A stretch of DNA of 64,000 nt from Balanoglossus misakiensis (Eukaryota; Hemichordata), in NCBI GenBank assembly GCA_040954595.2, contig CM082580.2:8866001-8930000 (forward strand). Reading direction: 5' to 3'. The notes beneath the pieces were generated by a model that did not search any database, had not been told where the DNA came from, and saw only the letters and a list, made by a program, of their open reading frames with translations. Below are positions 51,377 to 63,286 of the stretch, piece by piece. Position 1 is the stretch's first letter, and the number at the start of each line of letters is the position of its first letter. Position numbers and translations under genes: made by a program.

Positions 51377-54300
51377 ATGGTCAGATATTTGCTGGTCGTC
51401 AGCTGTCCCGTTAGTGGGTGCCCGCAACAGTAAGTGTGGAGACGTTTTTTCGTGCGAAAATTCTGCATTCTATTGCTTCACAGCGAACGGACATTGCGGT
51501 ATCGGATAGCCCAGCGTCGTTAACAACGCCGTTGAAAACAAAACTTCAGTGGCCATGAAATCTCACAGAGTAAATCGAAAACTAATATATCTTAAGTGAA
51601 CAGCTGACTGAGGAATTATTCATATTAGCCAGCTCCTATTTAATAATTCATAAAGGTGGGCGATATTCATCGTGAATGTTTTTGACGTAATGTCTGGAAT
51701 TTGCTGCGTCATCAACGCAGAGACGCAGAATTCTGTGTCATTACAACCTATATGCCGAGGAAGGAAAATCACCACATTTTCATGTTTTTCTTTCTTTCTA
51801 GCATTCCTCTTGTTATGAATAGTGTAACACCCCATTATCTGTTATTAGATGACTATGTGCGAGTTTCAATTAATTAATTAATTACATCATAGCAAATACT
51901 TATAAACTTGCAATTACTCTCAAGTAGCTAATGGCGAAGTAGTTCTACCGTCATTAACACAAAGCTGGTATCATGCAGTGTGACCAGATACGAGTAATTT
52001 ACAGTACAAAGCAAAATAACAAGAACGGCGTTAAATATGAAGAATTCTTTACATGTACTTTCAGGGACAAAGTGTTGGCGTGGCAATGTGTCCACGACGG
52101 CGGCGCCATTTTCATCGACGAGCACGGCTACCTGTCGTGCCAGCGCTACGCGCACGTCGCGCACGTCAACAACTGGAAGTTTGAGTGCGGCGAGGCGCGC
52201 GGCCCCCACAAACTGCTGAAGCGGCTCGGCACGGACTTCGAAGGTTTCAGCCGAGCCGTGATCCAGGGACAGCCCTACCTTGCCGCAGAAGCTGGCACGC
52301 TTTGGATGAAGAAACTGATCGAGTCCCTGGAGATACAGTTTGGGTATGTGCGAATGATGAGGTACCATGACAACTTTCTCAAACCTTTCTCTCCCCAACC
52401 ATCCTTTCCAAACGCCACTGCTTTTCCCTCTAACATTGCAGTGCAGAATTCTCAAATGATGTAGTTACCCTTTAAAGGGGAATGGTGTATTTACGTCAAT
52501 ATAAATGTGTAAACGTATATGTTTACATATTTGTATTTTGAACTACATCTTTCCTACTTATATACAAACGTTAATGTCGCGAAACATTTCTTCGCGAATT
52601 TGATGAAAAAATCGTTCAGATGATAGTGTAGCTGATGAAATTCGTCATTGAAACCGCTTTCTCGTGTAAAGCAAACAAATAATGCTGTATCAGTGTAAAT
52701 GCTCCTGTTTCCTTCCCTTTGTTCGAAGTAACCCAAACTCTATGCAATTCTGAAATCCTCGAGCTCAGAGACATGGGAGCGGGGCGCCTGCGCCAATGAT
52801 TGCAGTTCGATTACAACCACCTGCCGAGAGGCGTGTTTCTGTAAACTATAGTGTAAGGATATTTGAAATACGCCAAGTGTATTTTCTCGTGTTGAACATA
52901 CACGGCACGTTTTTTTGTTTCGGTGTTTTTTCAAGCACCTGATATGTTTTTATAACGCGCCGGGCAGTGACAATCGGTCGAGTCGTTTACCTGTGGCAGT
53001 GAGAAACTGAACCGTGGCATGGTTACCATGACCACCACTCTACTTGAATGTCACATGACTACTCTGGTTGAAAGAACGCGCGCGCATGTCGCCCATGGAA
53101 AATTAGGTACAGTTACCATGGCAAATTGAGATCTAGCCAATCACTATGGAAGTCAAATAATGACATTTAAAAAGCCATGACGAGCTCTGACATTTTACCG
53201 TCTGCTTCTGTGCAGCATGAGCGGACCCGAAAGTCCGCGTCGCAGCAGAAGCCCCGGAAGATTGAAAGCCAGGGCCGTCGTCAAGAAAATTCAGTCGCCA
53301 AGGAGGGGATTCGCCGGGCAACACCTGTTCTACGTCACGTGTCCACTCTCCACTTGCCTTGGAAGGTAGGCGCGGTTTTCACTTGACGTTTACGTCAGCT
53401 ATGGTCGGTCCTGTCTATTGGAGATGGTGGTTCATGAACAATTACATATATGTACCTGAAAAGTTTTTATACTTTACGTTTCAAGAATTGGTCGACTGAG
53501 AGCGAATAAAAGATGATATGTTTTGTCGAATGTATCTCCGCATTCTTTCACCTGTGCACAATTTAAAGCAAGTTGTTTTTTACTGTACACTTTCTGATTC
53601 TTGACTGCACCCTTCAGAAATCGTTTGTATCACTGGGAATGCGTGGAGGACCAGTCTCCCCTCTACATCGACGACGATGGATGGCTGACGTGTGAGACGT
53701 TTAACCACCGCGCCAAGCTGCGTCAGTGGACCTTCGACTGTGGAGACCGCAGGGGAAGCCACGGCTACCGGAAGTTCATCGAGTGCGACTTCCCGGGAAT
53801 CAAGCAGGCGCTGTCGCAGGGCATCCGCCATTTTGATTCCCCGGAGGAGTGGATCTGGCCGGTTGTGGATAGCATTGCTGAACAGTTTGGACAAAGGTAT
53901 TTCGTGGTTGCGCGTATTTCGTGGAAAATTGAAGCACGCGAACATTCATCTTTTATTCCCAGAAATTACGGAAGATGACAGGCACCGAAAGGGAGTGATT
54001 TTCAGAAAATATGACAGTCCTCTAAAATATTTTTCCTGTATTAAAACGAGGACCTTTCTTGATTTCTAGGTTTGTTGAAGAAAAGTGTGAAGCTCGAGTT
54101 CGACGGAAAAGTGAAGTTGAGAATTTACTCACGAGTAAGTACAAATGCACTTGGAAGCCAGGCAGCCATCTTGTACCGGGCGCAAAATAATAAATGTTCA
54201 AGGAGTTTCTTTGTTTGAAAAATACTCCCAGGACAATATAAATAGTATACTTGCTGAGTTTTGGTCCGATTATCGTCTTTTTTTCTTTACTACCAGCTTT

Positions 54301-55161
54301 GGGAAATGCGTGCATTCGCAGTTCGACCGATACAGGCATACAAGCCGACGTGGAGTTGCACGACAGGGAAGAACATCTCCAGGTCATAGAGGAAAATTAC
54401 GAACGAGAGAAAGACGAGGAGAAGGAGGGCGGGAAAGGGTCCGAACAAGCCAAGGAGACGCCGGACAACGCGGCGAAGCCTGCAGGGGCCAGGGAAGCGA
54501 AGCCGTCAGCAGACGCCAGTCACACGCGGTCGTCGACGGCTCGGACGGAGAAACTTGAAGATACGATATCCCGCTACCTTGATAGACCCTATGTTAAGCG
54601 GATGCCGGACTACCAGGCCGAGAGGGAGAATGTCTTCACGGCAAATACGACTGTACAATCGGACAGTGAGTTTCTTCAGTCGGTTTTTTTTACTAAACCA
54701 GTTTTTTTTTTTTAGACAACAGTCAATTTTCTTTGACTGTACAATGAAAGGGTATATATAAACCTGAACTACCCTCACACCACACCTCTATTTCTATCCC
54801 CCCCCACGCAGGTAATCGTTTACGACAGATATTTGTGATCCTGCAGAAGGGGATGGCCAAGAATTGGAGGTCGGTTCTCCGCTGCCTGCCCTGGCCGCCC
54901 CACTTCGACGACAGCCGCCTGGAGCAGGAGATGGGCGCCATCGTCCGGCGGAACTCCGACGACGCCAGGGAGCAGGCGTACCAGGGCCTTCTGCTGTGGC
55001 GGAACTGCTACCCGCGGGCGTCCGAACAGAAGCTGCTGGCCGCGCTGAAGAACTGCGAACTGGACTCGCTGGTGGACGAGATCCAGAAGCTGGACAAGGA
55101 GAACTTCGGCGGCGACCACCCGGCGAGGAGGGCGCCCTCACAGGTGTTCAGTTTGATGTGA
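51377..55161 (+). CDS. Death-domain gene A: two tandem Cys/His modules, acidic linker, C-terminal Death domain; 7 exons
   Basis: Exons: 51377-51429, 52065-52343, 53216-53365, 53618-53896, 54070-54134, 54297-54665, 54812-55161 (1,545 nt, 514 aa). Module 1 (residues about 3-111) and module 2 (about 145-254) share CP(V/L)SxC, W(Q/E)CV, ID(E/D)(H/D)G(Y/W)L(S/T)C, W(K/T)F(E/D)CG(E/D)xRGxH, DFxGxxxAxxQG and a final QFG. Five Cys and one His are conserved at equal spacing (C10, C15, C26, C43, C59, H66 in module 1), which suggests zinc binding. A basic RS-rich link joins the modules. A charged linker follows (about 276-398; EREKDEEKEGGK), then a Death domain (about 405-500; NWRSVLRCLPWP, EQAYQGLLLWRN). 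I do not recognise the module as a named family. The start is the first ATG after an in-frame TAA at 51317. Expected role: cytosolic sensor or adaptor in death/NF-kB-type signalling (inference). Confidence 0.75.
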
Positions 55162-56449
55162 TGTTGAGGCAAGGATCTCAGTATTGTTGCCAAGATGATA
55201 GACGCCACTGACAAAGATTATAAATGAACATAACCTTTTTACCATGCATGGCAGTTGACATTATTAATCTTACACATCGTATAACCGGGAAAATTGTTTT
55301 CATTTCATATTAATTGACCAGAAATGACAATATGGGAAATTAGTTTCCGCTTGGTTCCAAATGTCAACACAATTACAATATTTACGATGGTCATTTATCA
55401 GTTCGATGACAGTCGTGCGTTGACTTCAAACCGTGTATTTCTAGTTTTTTTCCGTATCTAAACCCATTTTACGGACGGTGTCACGCGACAAGCACGTGAC
55501 ACCACACTGACTTTGAATGTATTGGCATTTGATGATAAGGCTAATTATTGTCTTGGTCGTAACGCCAGATTCAATCCATATGATTCCTAGTGTCTCCTTG
55601 CCGAGTTTTTGTGCCGTTATCCGTCTGTTTGGTTATCATGGATCATATACTTTGCATGTAGGACTTCCGCACATTTGTGTCCTTTGCACTTTTGAGCGTA
55701 TGCGCAGGATAAGAACATTTCTCTGAGTGGCTTTTTGGTATATTTTAGTTATTGGTATATTTACATAACAGTTCTTAAGATACAAAATATGTTAACGATG
55801 GCACTTTGCCCCGCCGTCGAGAGCGCGTCTGTGCGCATGGTCTTTGCACAGTCAGCTTTTCACTATTTGTAAATACATTTCAGGTTGACATAATAAACTC
55901 ACTTGCAATAAAAATACGTTTCTTGGTTAAAATGTCCTTGATAAGAAAGATCACAAGTAATACGGATTTATAAGACTAGTCCTTCGCAAAAACCTCATCG
56001 CCGTATAAAATGGCCACGGGATATTTTTGTAAACACGCATAGAAAATTATACAAATAAGTATTTTCACAGTCTGATTTATATTTAGAGTCTCAGAACTCA
56101 AAGACTTTGTCGCAAAGCGTACCATAATTGTGATTAGCATCACCTATGTATTACAGGTGATACGCCATTCTGTGGATAATTTGGCTCAGGAGTTATGAAA
56201 TGACATCAAAGCTGGTGGAATAATTATTCTGCCAAAGTAGTGTCACCTTGAACATGACTGTGGTATTATAATAATAATGTGACGTATACTAGTACATGTA
56301 ATATCCATGGCTAACAATGAATGTTACAATGACAGGGTTTCATCGCTGACAAATGTCAACTGTCAAATGTTGGTTGTACGCATGGCTGATATGTGCAGGG
56401 AAGCGTTCGGTATAATACAATGTAAATTTTGAAAAAAGAAATACTTTTT
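55162..56449. other. convergent intergenic region between Death-domain genes A and B
   Basis: Non-coding. A plus-strand AATAAA at 55892-55897 is a weak, distant poly(A) candidate for gene A. Nothing else is recognised. Confidence 0.45.
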
Positions 56450-59400
56450 TTATGAACCTTTCGTCTTTCTTGCCACCGTCTCTGCAATCCTCACCAACTT
56501 GCACTCCACCAACGTGTCAATCAGGTAGGCCTTGGTCGCCATCTCCCCGGCAACGACCTCCCATCTCTTCAGCGCCCTGTAAGCCTGTTCCTTCAGACTG
56601 CGCGTGCTCTTGCGGATTTCGCCTATCTCCCTTTCCACGTGATGCACGCTGAAACCCTTCGGCCACGGCAGTTTACGGAAAATGTTCGGCCACTCTCGGC
56701 CAATCGGTGGGGACTCCTTGAGGTACTGGAACGTGGACTCCAGGACTGTTGGATGTGGTACAGGAATACACAAAACTTAAACTAATTACCGCGCCCAGAC
56801 TTACAACACAATAACTTCAGTCCACATACAAAGGAAGCATGTGCTTAGTCATTTGTCTCCAGACTGTAAGGAATTTGCCTCTCGGGAAATATCGAATGCT
56901 GCATAAAGTAATTCGAATTAATAAGACAAACAAATGAACTAAACGAACCCATTTATCAATCTAATGAAACTAAGTACCTACCACGTGATTTGAGTGACAA
57001 TGACATCATCATGTTGTCGCCAATTTCAGGGAGTATGGGGGTGAGGCTACCTCGGCCTGCTGGCGTGGGGCTGAGGTAGGGACTTCGTGACAGAGGGTGT
57101 GACACCTCAGTGCCCGGGGAGAGCGACCTCACTACAATGAAAAAGGGGAAAATTATATGAAGATGGATGTAATGTGTCTGCGAAAAAATAAGACCAGCTT
57201 GCCATGTTGTCATGTTTGCAATTTGGAAATATACGCGAATTTGTTTTTGGGTATATTGGCGCTGAGAAGGAACTTTGCGAAATTATCGAACATTTTCTAG
57301 ATGTTCATTTTAGTTCACAGTGAAATTCAAGCCCGTTTCAGAATAATTTGGACGTGGTGTAAGTACAGTAGTAAGTGTCGAACAGCCAATCAATGTCGCC
57401 TCGTTGAAATTGTCCCTGTATAGAGTTGAGGTTAATTTGATTCCCATCTGCAGCGGCCGAAACCTATCAAACATTCACACAAAGGTTAACGAGTGATATA
57501 TTGACGTCAACATTGTTAGTTTCTTTGGGTGAGAGCCCTTCTTGACGAACAAAGGCAACGCGACTGGCGTGAACGTCTTTTTGTGCCAACGTTCACGGAT
57601 GTCATTTACTGTCAGCAAAGTGCATACGAACCGAAACGCGAAAATTGCCGTGTCCTTTGTTGGAGTTCTGGCGCGCCAGCTGTAGACAACCCTGTCTTTG
57701 ACGATTCCAAAAAGGAACTGAGGGTAGCGAGAAATAGGGCGTGGGTGAAATAAAAGGTAATATCCGTGCAAGATCTTGAAGTCGCTCAGTTCAGCCAGAT
57801 CATGCAGTTTGTTACAGTTGATTAATACGTCAACTTCCAAAATTGGACATGTCATTTTACTTTCAATAAATCAGTGCGCTTTCCGTTCTATTTCCCCCGT
57901 ACAATTGTACGAGTGTCCCGGCAATTAGGAAGCATCGAACTAATTTAACGCGGAGAAATGATTTAGAGCGATAATGGGCGGTGTTGATGTTGTGTTCGTT
58001 TCCATGGCGACGGTGCGAGTGAGCGAGCTCGCCGGCGATGTGATAAATTGGGTAATAAGCACGACTGCTCACGGAAGAGCGTTGGTGGGTCGACAGACCG
58101 GGTAGCGCGACGAAGTGTGAATGTTTTCTGTTTTTGCGCGTTAGCTGTCGGAGAAATATCACAACATGGAGGAATGGAAGATGCCATCGACTTCTTCTAC
58201 GCATGTCCGAAAATGCACCAGAAAATCCCTTATGGAAAGGGCACATCCAAACGAACAGTAAACATGTACCACGTCACGATGTCTATAAAAGTTCTCGGAA
58301 TAACGGCGGGCAGTGTTGGCTGTTCGCAAGTGCCCTTTTATTTACGCGTTTACGGCGGAAAAAGGGGGTTCTAAAAGAATAAAATCGACCATCCCTATTT
58401 TACGGGAGCATTTTGAAATGTTATTGCGTGAGACGTTATTCATTGTCATATACCGAGACATTTGATCGTGATGATGATGTCTTTACACGGGGCAACCCAT
58501 CCTGGCGATGAATACATTGTTCAGCCTATAAAATCTAACACGAATACAATATTCAAACCATAAAATCTGACATACTATTGGCTAATGTGTTTGTTGTCGT
58601 GGTACATCGGTTAATGGCGCTCTAAGCTGGACGTGTACACATGTCAACCCCGCCCTGATCAATACCTTGTTTGAGCACGTTCAAATAAAATCTCGAAATA
58701 AGGTACAACACACAACGTCCCAGATGCGAGTGTTTGTCGACCGTTTCAATTTGAAATTGCGAGTTTCTGTAAGATTACACCCATACCACCGGATCAACTC
58801 AATTTCCCTATGAACATTTACTCACTTGATGTAAAAGTAGCCCTATTATATTATGACAATTACCTTCAGCGTTGTAACTACCCAAACTTTCCATCAACGA
58901 CTCGGCACCAAAAACCTGGCGGACCAAATCGACCTTTCGGAGCATTATTACGTCCAAGGCTTCCACCTTCCCGTCCAAGCGATGCAAGTCCGTCTGGATT
59001 TCTTTGACGCGTTTCTGAAGCTCCTTCCTCCGGAGTTCCAGTCCCGTCAGCCGCCGGTACTTGAACTCCAGGCAGTCCCTCTCCTGTCTCTTCTGTGCCA
59101 GCTGCTTTCTGACCCTCTCCAGTCTGAAGCCCAGCGAGACGATGGTGTTCTCCAACTCGCTGGCCTTCCTGGCCAGCTTAGTGATTTCCTTGCCCAGGTT
59201 GCTCATGGCTATGGCGTCTTCCACGGCGTCGCTGGTGCCGGCCGACTCCATGTCGTGGTCCAGTTTCACCCTCTTCACCTTGCACGACTCCAGCTCCAGG
59301 TCGGATCGGTTGATCTCCTCCGTCAGCGAGTTCTTATCGTCCTCCAGGTGCTTGATCTCCGCGTTCAGGAACTCCAGCCTCTGCCCGAGGCTCTTCACGT

Positions 59401-60226
59401 TCTCGGGCACCCGCAGCCTGACCAGCTCGCGCTGCTTCGTGACCACGTCGCGCCGGAGGACCAGCCTCTCGTGGCGCACGGCGTCCCGGTCCTGGCACAG
59501 CAGGTCCATGTAGTTCTCGTCCCCGTCCAGCCACTGCTTCACGTCCCCGAAGGCGTCCGCGAGTTTGTCGAACAGCGACGCGAAGAAGTCGAGCACCGGC
59601 CGAAACAGGTCCTCGCGCGAGGAGGTGACCCCCGGCGGCGCGATGGCCGGATGCTTCGAAGAGCCCGCATCCTGGTCTTGCTGGAGAATACATCCGGATA
59701 TGCCCTTGCATTTCACCGGCAGCGAAAACCTGAGATTTTTCAGTTTTTCAAGCAATTCCCTCGTCTGGGCTTTCTGGTCGAATTCCTCGTAGCCCCTCAG
59801 ATACGCGTTTAAAGCTTTGCATATGTCGACAAGTTTATCCCAAACGACTTGCAGGTCCCTGATGATTTCCTGACAGAGTGTGTAGAAACGTTTCACCTCG
59901 GCCCGGGCTACTTTGTCCTCGCCTCTCAACTGTCGGAGCTCAAGTGTCGTCAGCAACTCTTCTAAAGTTCTCACGGAACCGACCAAAGGGAAGCGTCGTT
60001 TTATACTCTCCTTAGTGTAAATCCTTGTGAAAGCCTTGACCAGAGTCTCGGAGTGCAAATTATTGTCGAACTTCTCCTGCGATTTCTTCGCTTCTTCCTG
60101 GCATTCGACGAGGATTTTGTGCATTTCCGATCGGACATTCTGCAGATGGAGCTGATCGCCCCTCGTCACGGCCCTGGAATAGGTCGGCAGGCGGTGGCTC
60201 CGTCTCGGGGAAAGGTACGCGGCCAT
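56450..60226 (-). CDS. Death-domain gene B: long helical/coiled-coil protein with C-terminal Death domain; 3 exons
   Basis: Exons: 60226-58864 (1,363 nt), 57131-56982 (150 nt), 56745-56450 (296 nt), totalling 1,809 nt (602 aa). All junctions are phase 1. Residues 1-200 are charged and helix-rich with a basic start (SPRRSHRLPTYSRAV). Residues about 245-440 form heptad-like coiled coil (EFLNAEIKHLEDDKNSLTEE; ELRRKELQKRVKEIQTDLHR). The middle exon is a Pro/Ser/Thr hinge with repeated S/T-P sites (SLSPGT, RSPYLSPTP, LTPILPE). The terminal exon carries the Death domain (about 515-598; EWPNIFRKLPWP, EQAYRALKRWE). The upstream GTG of the open frame was rejected in favour of ATG 60226. The coiled coil suggests an oligomerising scaffold for Death-domain assembly. 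I know no orthologue. The link between exon 1 and the Death-domain exons rests on phase match and orientation. Confidence 0.65.
57132..58863. other. 1.7-kb intron of gene B
   Basis: Plus- and minus-strand frames of 70-127 codons occur here (57475-57855, 58048-58374) but show no domain or splice support. No repeats are noted. Confidence 0.4.
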
Positions 60227-62455
60227 TTCTTGAAGCTCAGGATAGTTCCGTGTGTTAAATGTCAACACACATTGTTACCGACTGACAACAGGTAGTTGTG
60301 TGCGCAGCAACACCTGGGACGGGTGTCGCCTGTCTGTTTTGTCTATCCCCGCGAAGTCCCGAATATCTCTGCCTTCTCCACGGTTATGAAACGACGGGTT
60401 AATATGACGCGTTTCTTCACCCCAGGTCTCCCCGTCTCGAGATCAACACCACGGTGTGACGACGTTGCTGAATGCACCCAAGAGAGAGAGAGTATACGCA
60501 CAAAGGTGGGATGGGCATTCGATTGGTTCACTCAGATCGCGTTCTGAATCCACACAAACGCAGTGACCCCAACGACCCCTCATAGCATCTCATTCAATAG
60601 TTACGCGCATCGCAAGACGTCATAAAAAAGGAAAACGTTATTGACTACTTTGGTCCTTTGTTTGCTATCACAATAACCGGCCGCTATAAAATAACCGTGC
60701 CTTTGAAAGGCCCGTGGAAAATAAACATGGTCGTCAAATACCGTATCTGCAGTAACGAGTCTCGGTCGTTGACACATGCGCAGTAAGTTGACTCCGTGGC
60801 CATCGCAGTCCTCAAAACAATGGATCTTCAATCACGCTGTTGCTTAGCAACCGATTTTGAAGTCAATTGACAGCAAATTGTTTTCAACAAACGATACTAA
60901 AGATAAAGGAGGCGGGTAAGGGGAGGTGTCTCAAAGATATTTCAGAGTCATTGACCTTTGACGTGACAATCACCTTCAAGTTGAACTGGTTATGGCTATG
61001 CTCAAAGACATAATGTATTTGATATAAAGTATCATTACGGATGGTTTTGCTGTGACGTCACTTGAACTAAACATAACATTATATACTTCCCGTCTTTGAC
61101 CTTTTTCCCTCAACGACTGGATCAGTAACCGACCCATCACCAAAGTAAAAAAGAATGGTTTTCTTTCTTGATATCTTCGGATGTTGACATGAAACGTGAC
61201 GTTTTAAAGAACTATTCGCAAACTGATGATTGCACGCCTTTGGCCAAACGTTGCAAATTGTAATCCATTTCACACTCTAGGCTATATTTCAGTTGGAAGC
61301 AGCAACTTTAGTAGGCTACAGCACTTATTGGCCTACTTGGGGAGGGAGAGAGCGAGTTACATTAAAATCTTGCAATTGTTCGTCTCTCAAACATCTGCTT
61401 TCGTATGTCTGTCATGGGTCGGTGCGCCTATTGTTAATATCAAGGTCTCTTATTTCCTTTGTTGTAGTAGGGTGGACATGACAACCCTACATCCTGATCA
61501 ACTTGGCAACAGCAAGTATGCATAGATAAGTTTTCAAACATGCACACACATTTCATCAACGGAGAACTAAAATGAGAAATGTTTGAGCGAACATTCGATG
61601 ATCTTAATTATTAACATATGAACAAACTCTAAAGCATTAGGCTACCACAAAACAGCCATGACATTACTGGGTAGATAGTCTTTGAAGGTAAATTGATGAA
61701 CGCCCTCAACGCTGACGAGGATATGACTTTGTTTTTCGACACCCCTTACATGTCTTCCAGAACTTGTTAGGATACTGTCACAGTGACAGAAGTCAAATTT
61801 ATCGTCCAAAGTTTTTTTTTTTTTAAAAAAGAAACACAAAAGGCCTAAGTAATGGTTATTTTTTATATTAAATCCAATATTCTAGAAAATAAAATCATTA
61901 CAATATGGGCGAACTGGGCCCCACATTACCAGTACATTACATAGGTTTGGACAACTGGTTGCCTGTATTTCCCCAATAAGAGTGTTGACCTTATATTCGC
62001 ACTGATGATTCAGAACAGTTTTTCACAATATGTCTATTTGAGAAAAGTGTAATTATAAGTATCAAACTGAAAGCATTCTAAAAATAAGCATGAGTGATTG
62101 TGAAATACTTTGTTCAAGACCACTATTCATTAAATATTAAAAGATCCAAATGTTTTAAACATTTGAATTTTGTAATGCAGCAATGTAAAAATGTACTCTC
62201 TTATTTAATTGTGTCATGACAGAGTGGTCATGCACGTTCATGTGAATTACGCAAATTTCTGAGATCAGAGGCTTTAGTAGCAGAGAAGAGTGATGTTCAG
62301 ATTTCCCATTCATAGTCTGCAGAACTGCAAGTGTTTATCCCAGCAATATCAGCCGGTCACATGTTTTCTGGTGCAGCAGCATGTAAAGTGCTGGTCACCA
62401 TCCTTGTATGCACCAGACTTTGCATGACAAAGATGAAAAAAAAACAACCCACTTC
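60227..62455. other. intergenic region between genes B and C, nothing recognised
   Basis: Upstream of gene B and downstream of gene C, both on the minus strand. It holds the gene B promoter (CpG-richer 60.23-60.55 kb) and AT-rich sequence beyond 61.5 kb. No coding signal. Confidence 0.45.
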
Positions 62456-63283
62456 TTACATGTCCATCTTGGCAACGCCTTCAGCAACAGCGGTCAGATC
62501 ACAATCCTTCAACGCTGCCACCAGATTACCGATGCTGGTATCGCTGCACTTGCCTGCCCACAGACGTAGTCCCTGGTAACACTGTTCCTTCAAGTCTCCC
62601 GGATCCCGGTTTGAAATGGCGTCAATCTCGTTTTCCAATTCCATATCGGATATAGGCCAGCGTAAATGACGGAGTATTCTCTTCCATTCCTTGGCGCAGT
62701 GTTTTTGTACGTACAGAAAGACTTCTCTGTAACCTGCACGGGAAATCAACGGTAACATAAGATCCCCTTTTACTTATCTTCAAACATTAATGATACATCA
62801 TGTACTCAGTAATGGCTTTCAACACACAACTTGGACAAAGCCAATCTCTATGATCCAATGAAATTATTTGGTGTAAAATGCTCTCCACAGCATAGTCATC
62901 CCTGATTGGTCACTGGGCAGATGTTAATCCTATGACAGCCAATGAAAATTTATCTGTTCATGATAAGAATTCAGATTGAAATGTCCATACGGTACTGTTG
63001 AACCTAATATATTATAGAAAATGGAATACATGTACATGTAGTAGCAAATACCAGTTAATGCAGTTTACTCACTTTTCTGCGACTTACTACAGTCAGCACT
63101 GTCTTCCCCAGGATTACTCAGTGGCTTTGCCAAGCCATGGAAGGTAACATTGCTGTTTGCTCCTGTCGCAACCACAAAGTTGCCAGTACCCTGGACACTC
63201 ACTAATGACTGAGTTTGATCCTTGGCGAGTTGAACCGACGAAGGAGTATCTTCTTTATGGACTTTAACTGCTCCTGATGCCAT
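62456..63283 (-). CDS. Death-domain gene C: small adaptor-like protein with RHIM/amyloid-like motif and Death domain; 2 exons
   Basis: Exons: 63283-63073 (211 nt) and 62733-62456 (278 nt), joined in phase 1 (489 nt, 162 aa). An acceptor CCTGGTTACAG ends three bases before the ATG (intervening AAG at 63284-63286 reads AAG|ATG in part), so a non-coding 5' exon is likely. The N-terminal half (1-70) is low in hydrophobics except residues 27-50, which hold two matching units, GTGNFVVAT and GANSNVTFHG. This Gly-Asn-Val pattern recalls RHIM and other functional-amyloid motifs. Residues about 75-160 are a Death domain: EWKRILRHLRWP, EQCYQGLRLWAGK, LVAALKDCDL. Its size and content fit a cytosolic adaptor bridging amyloid-type and Death-domain assembly (inference). 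It is the closest match in the window to the Death domain of gene A (EQ(A/C)YQGL(L/R)LW). Confidence 0.7.
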
Positions 63284-63286
63284 CTT

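Noticed and set aside
57475-57855. 126-codon minus-strand frame between gene B exons
   Set aside because: No domain, no matching splice phase; gene B closes exactly without it.
58853-59812. 319-codon plus-strand frame
   Set aside because: Antisense shadow of the coiled-coil exon of gene B; Leu/Val/Gln-rich with no family signal.
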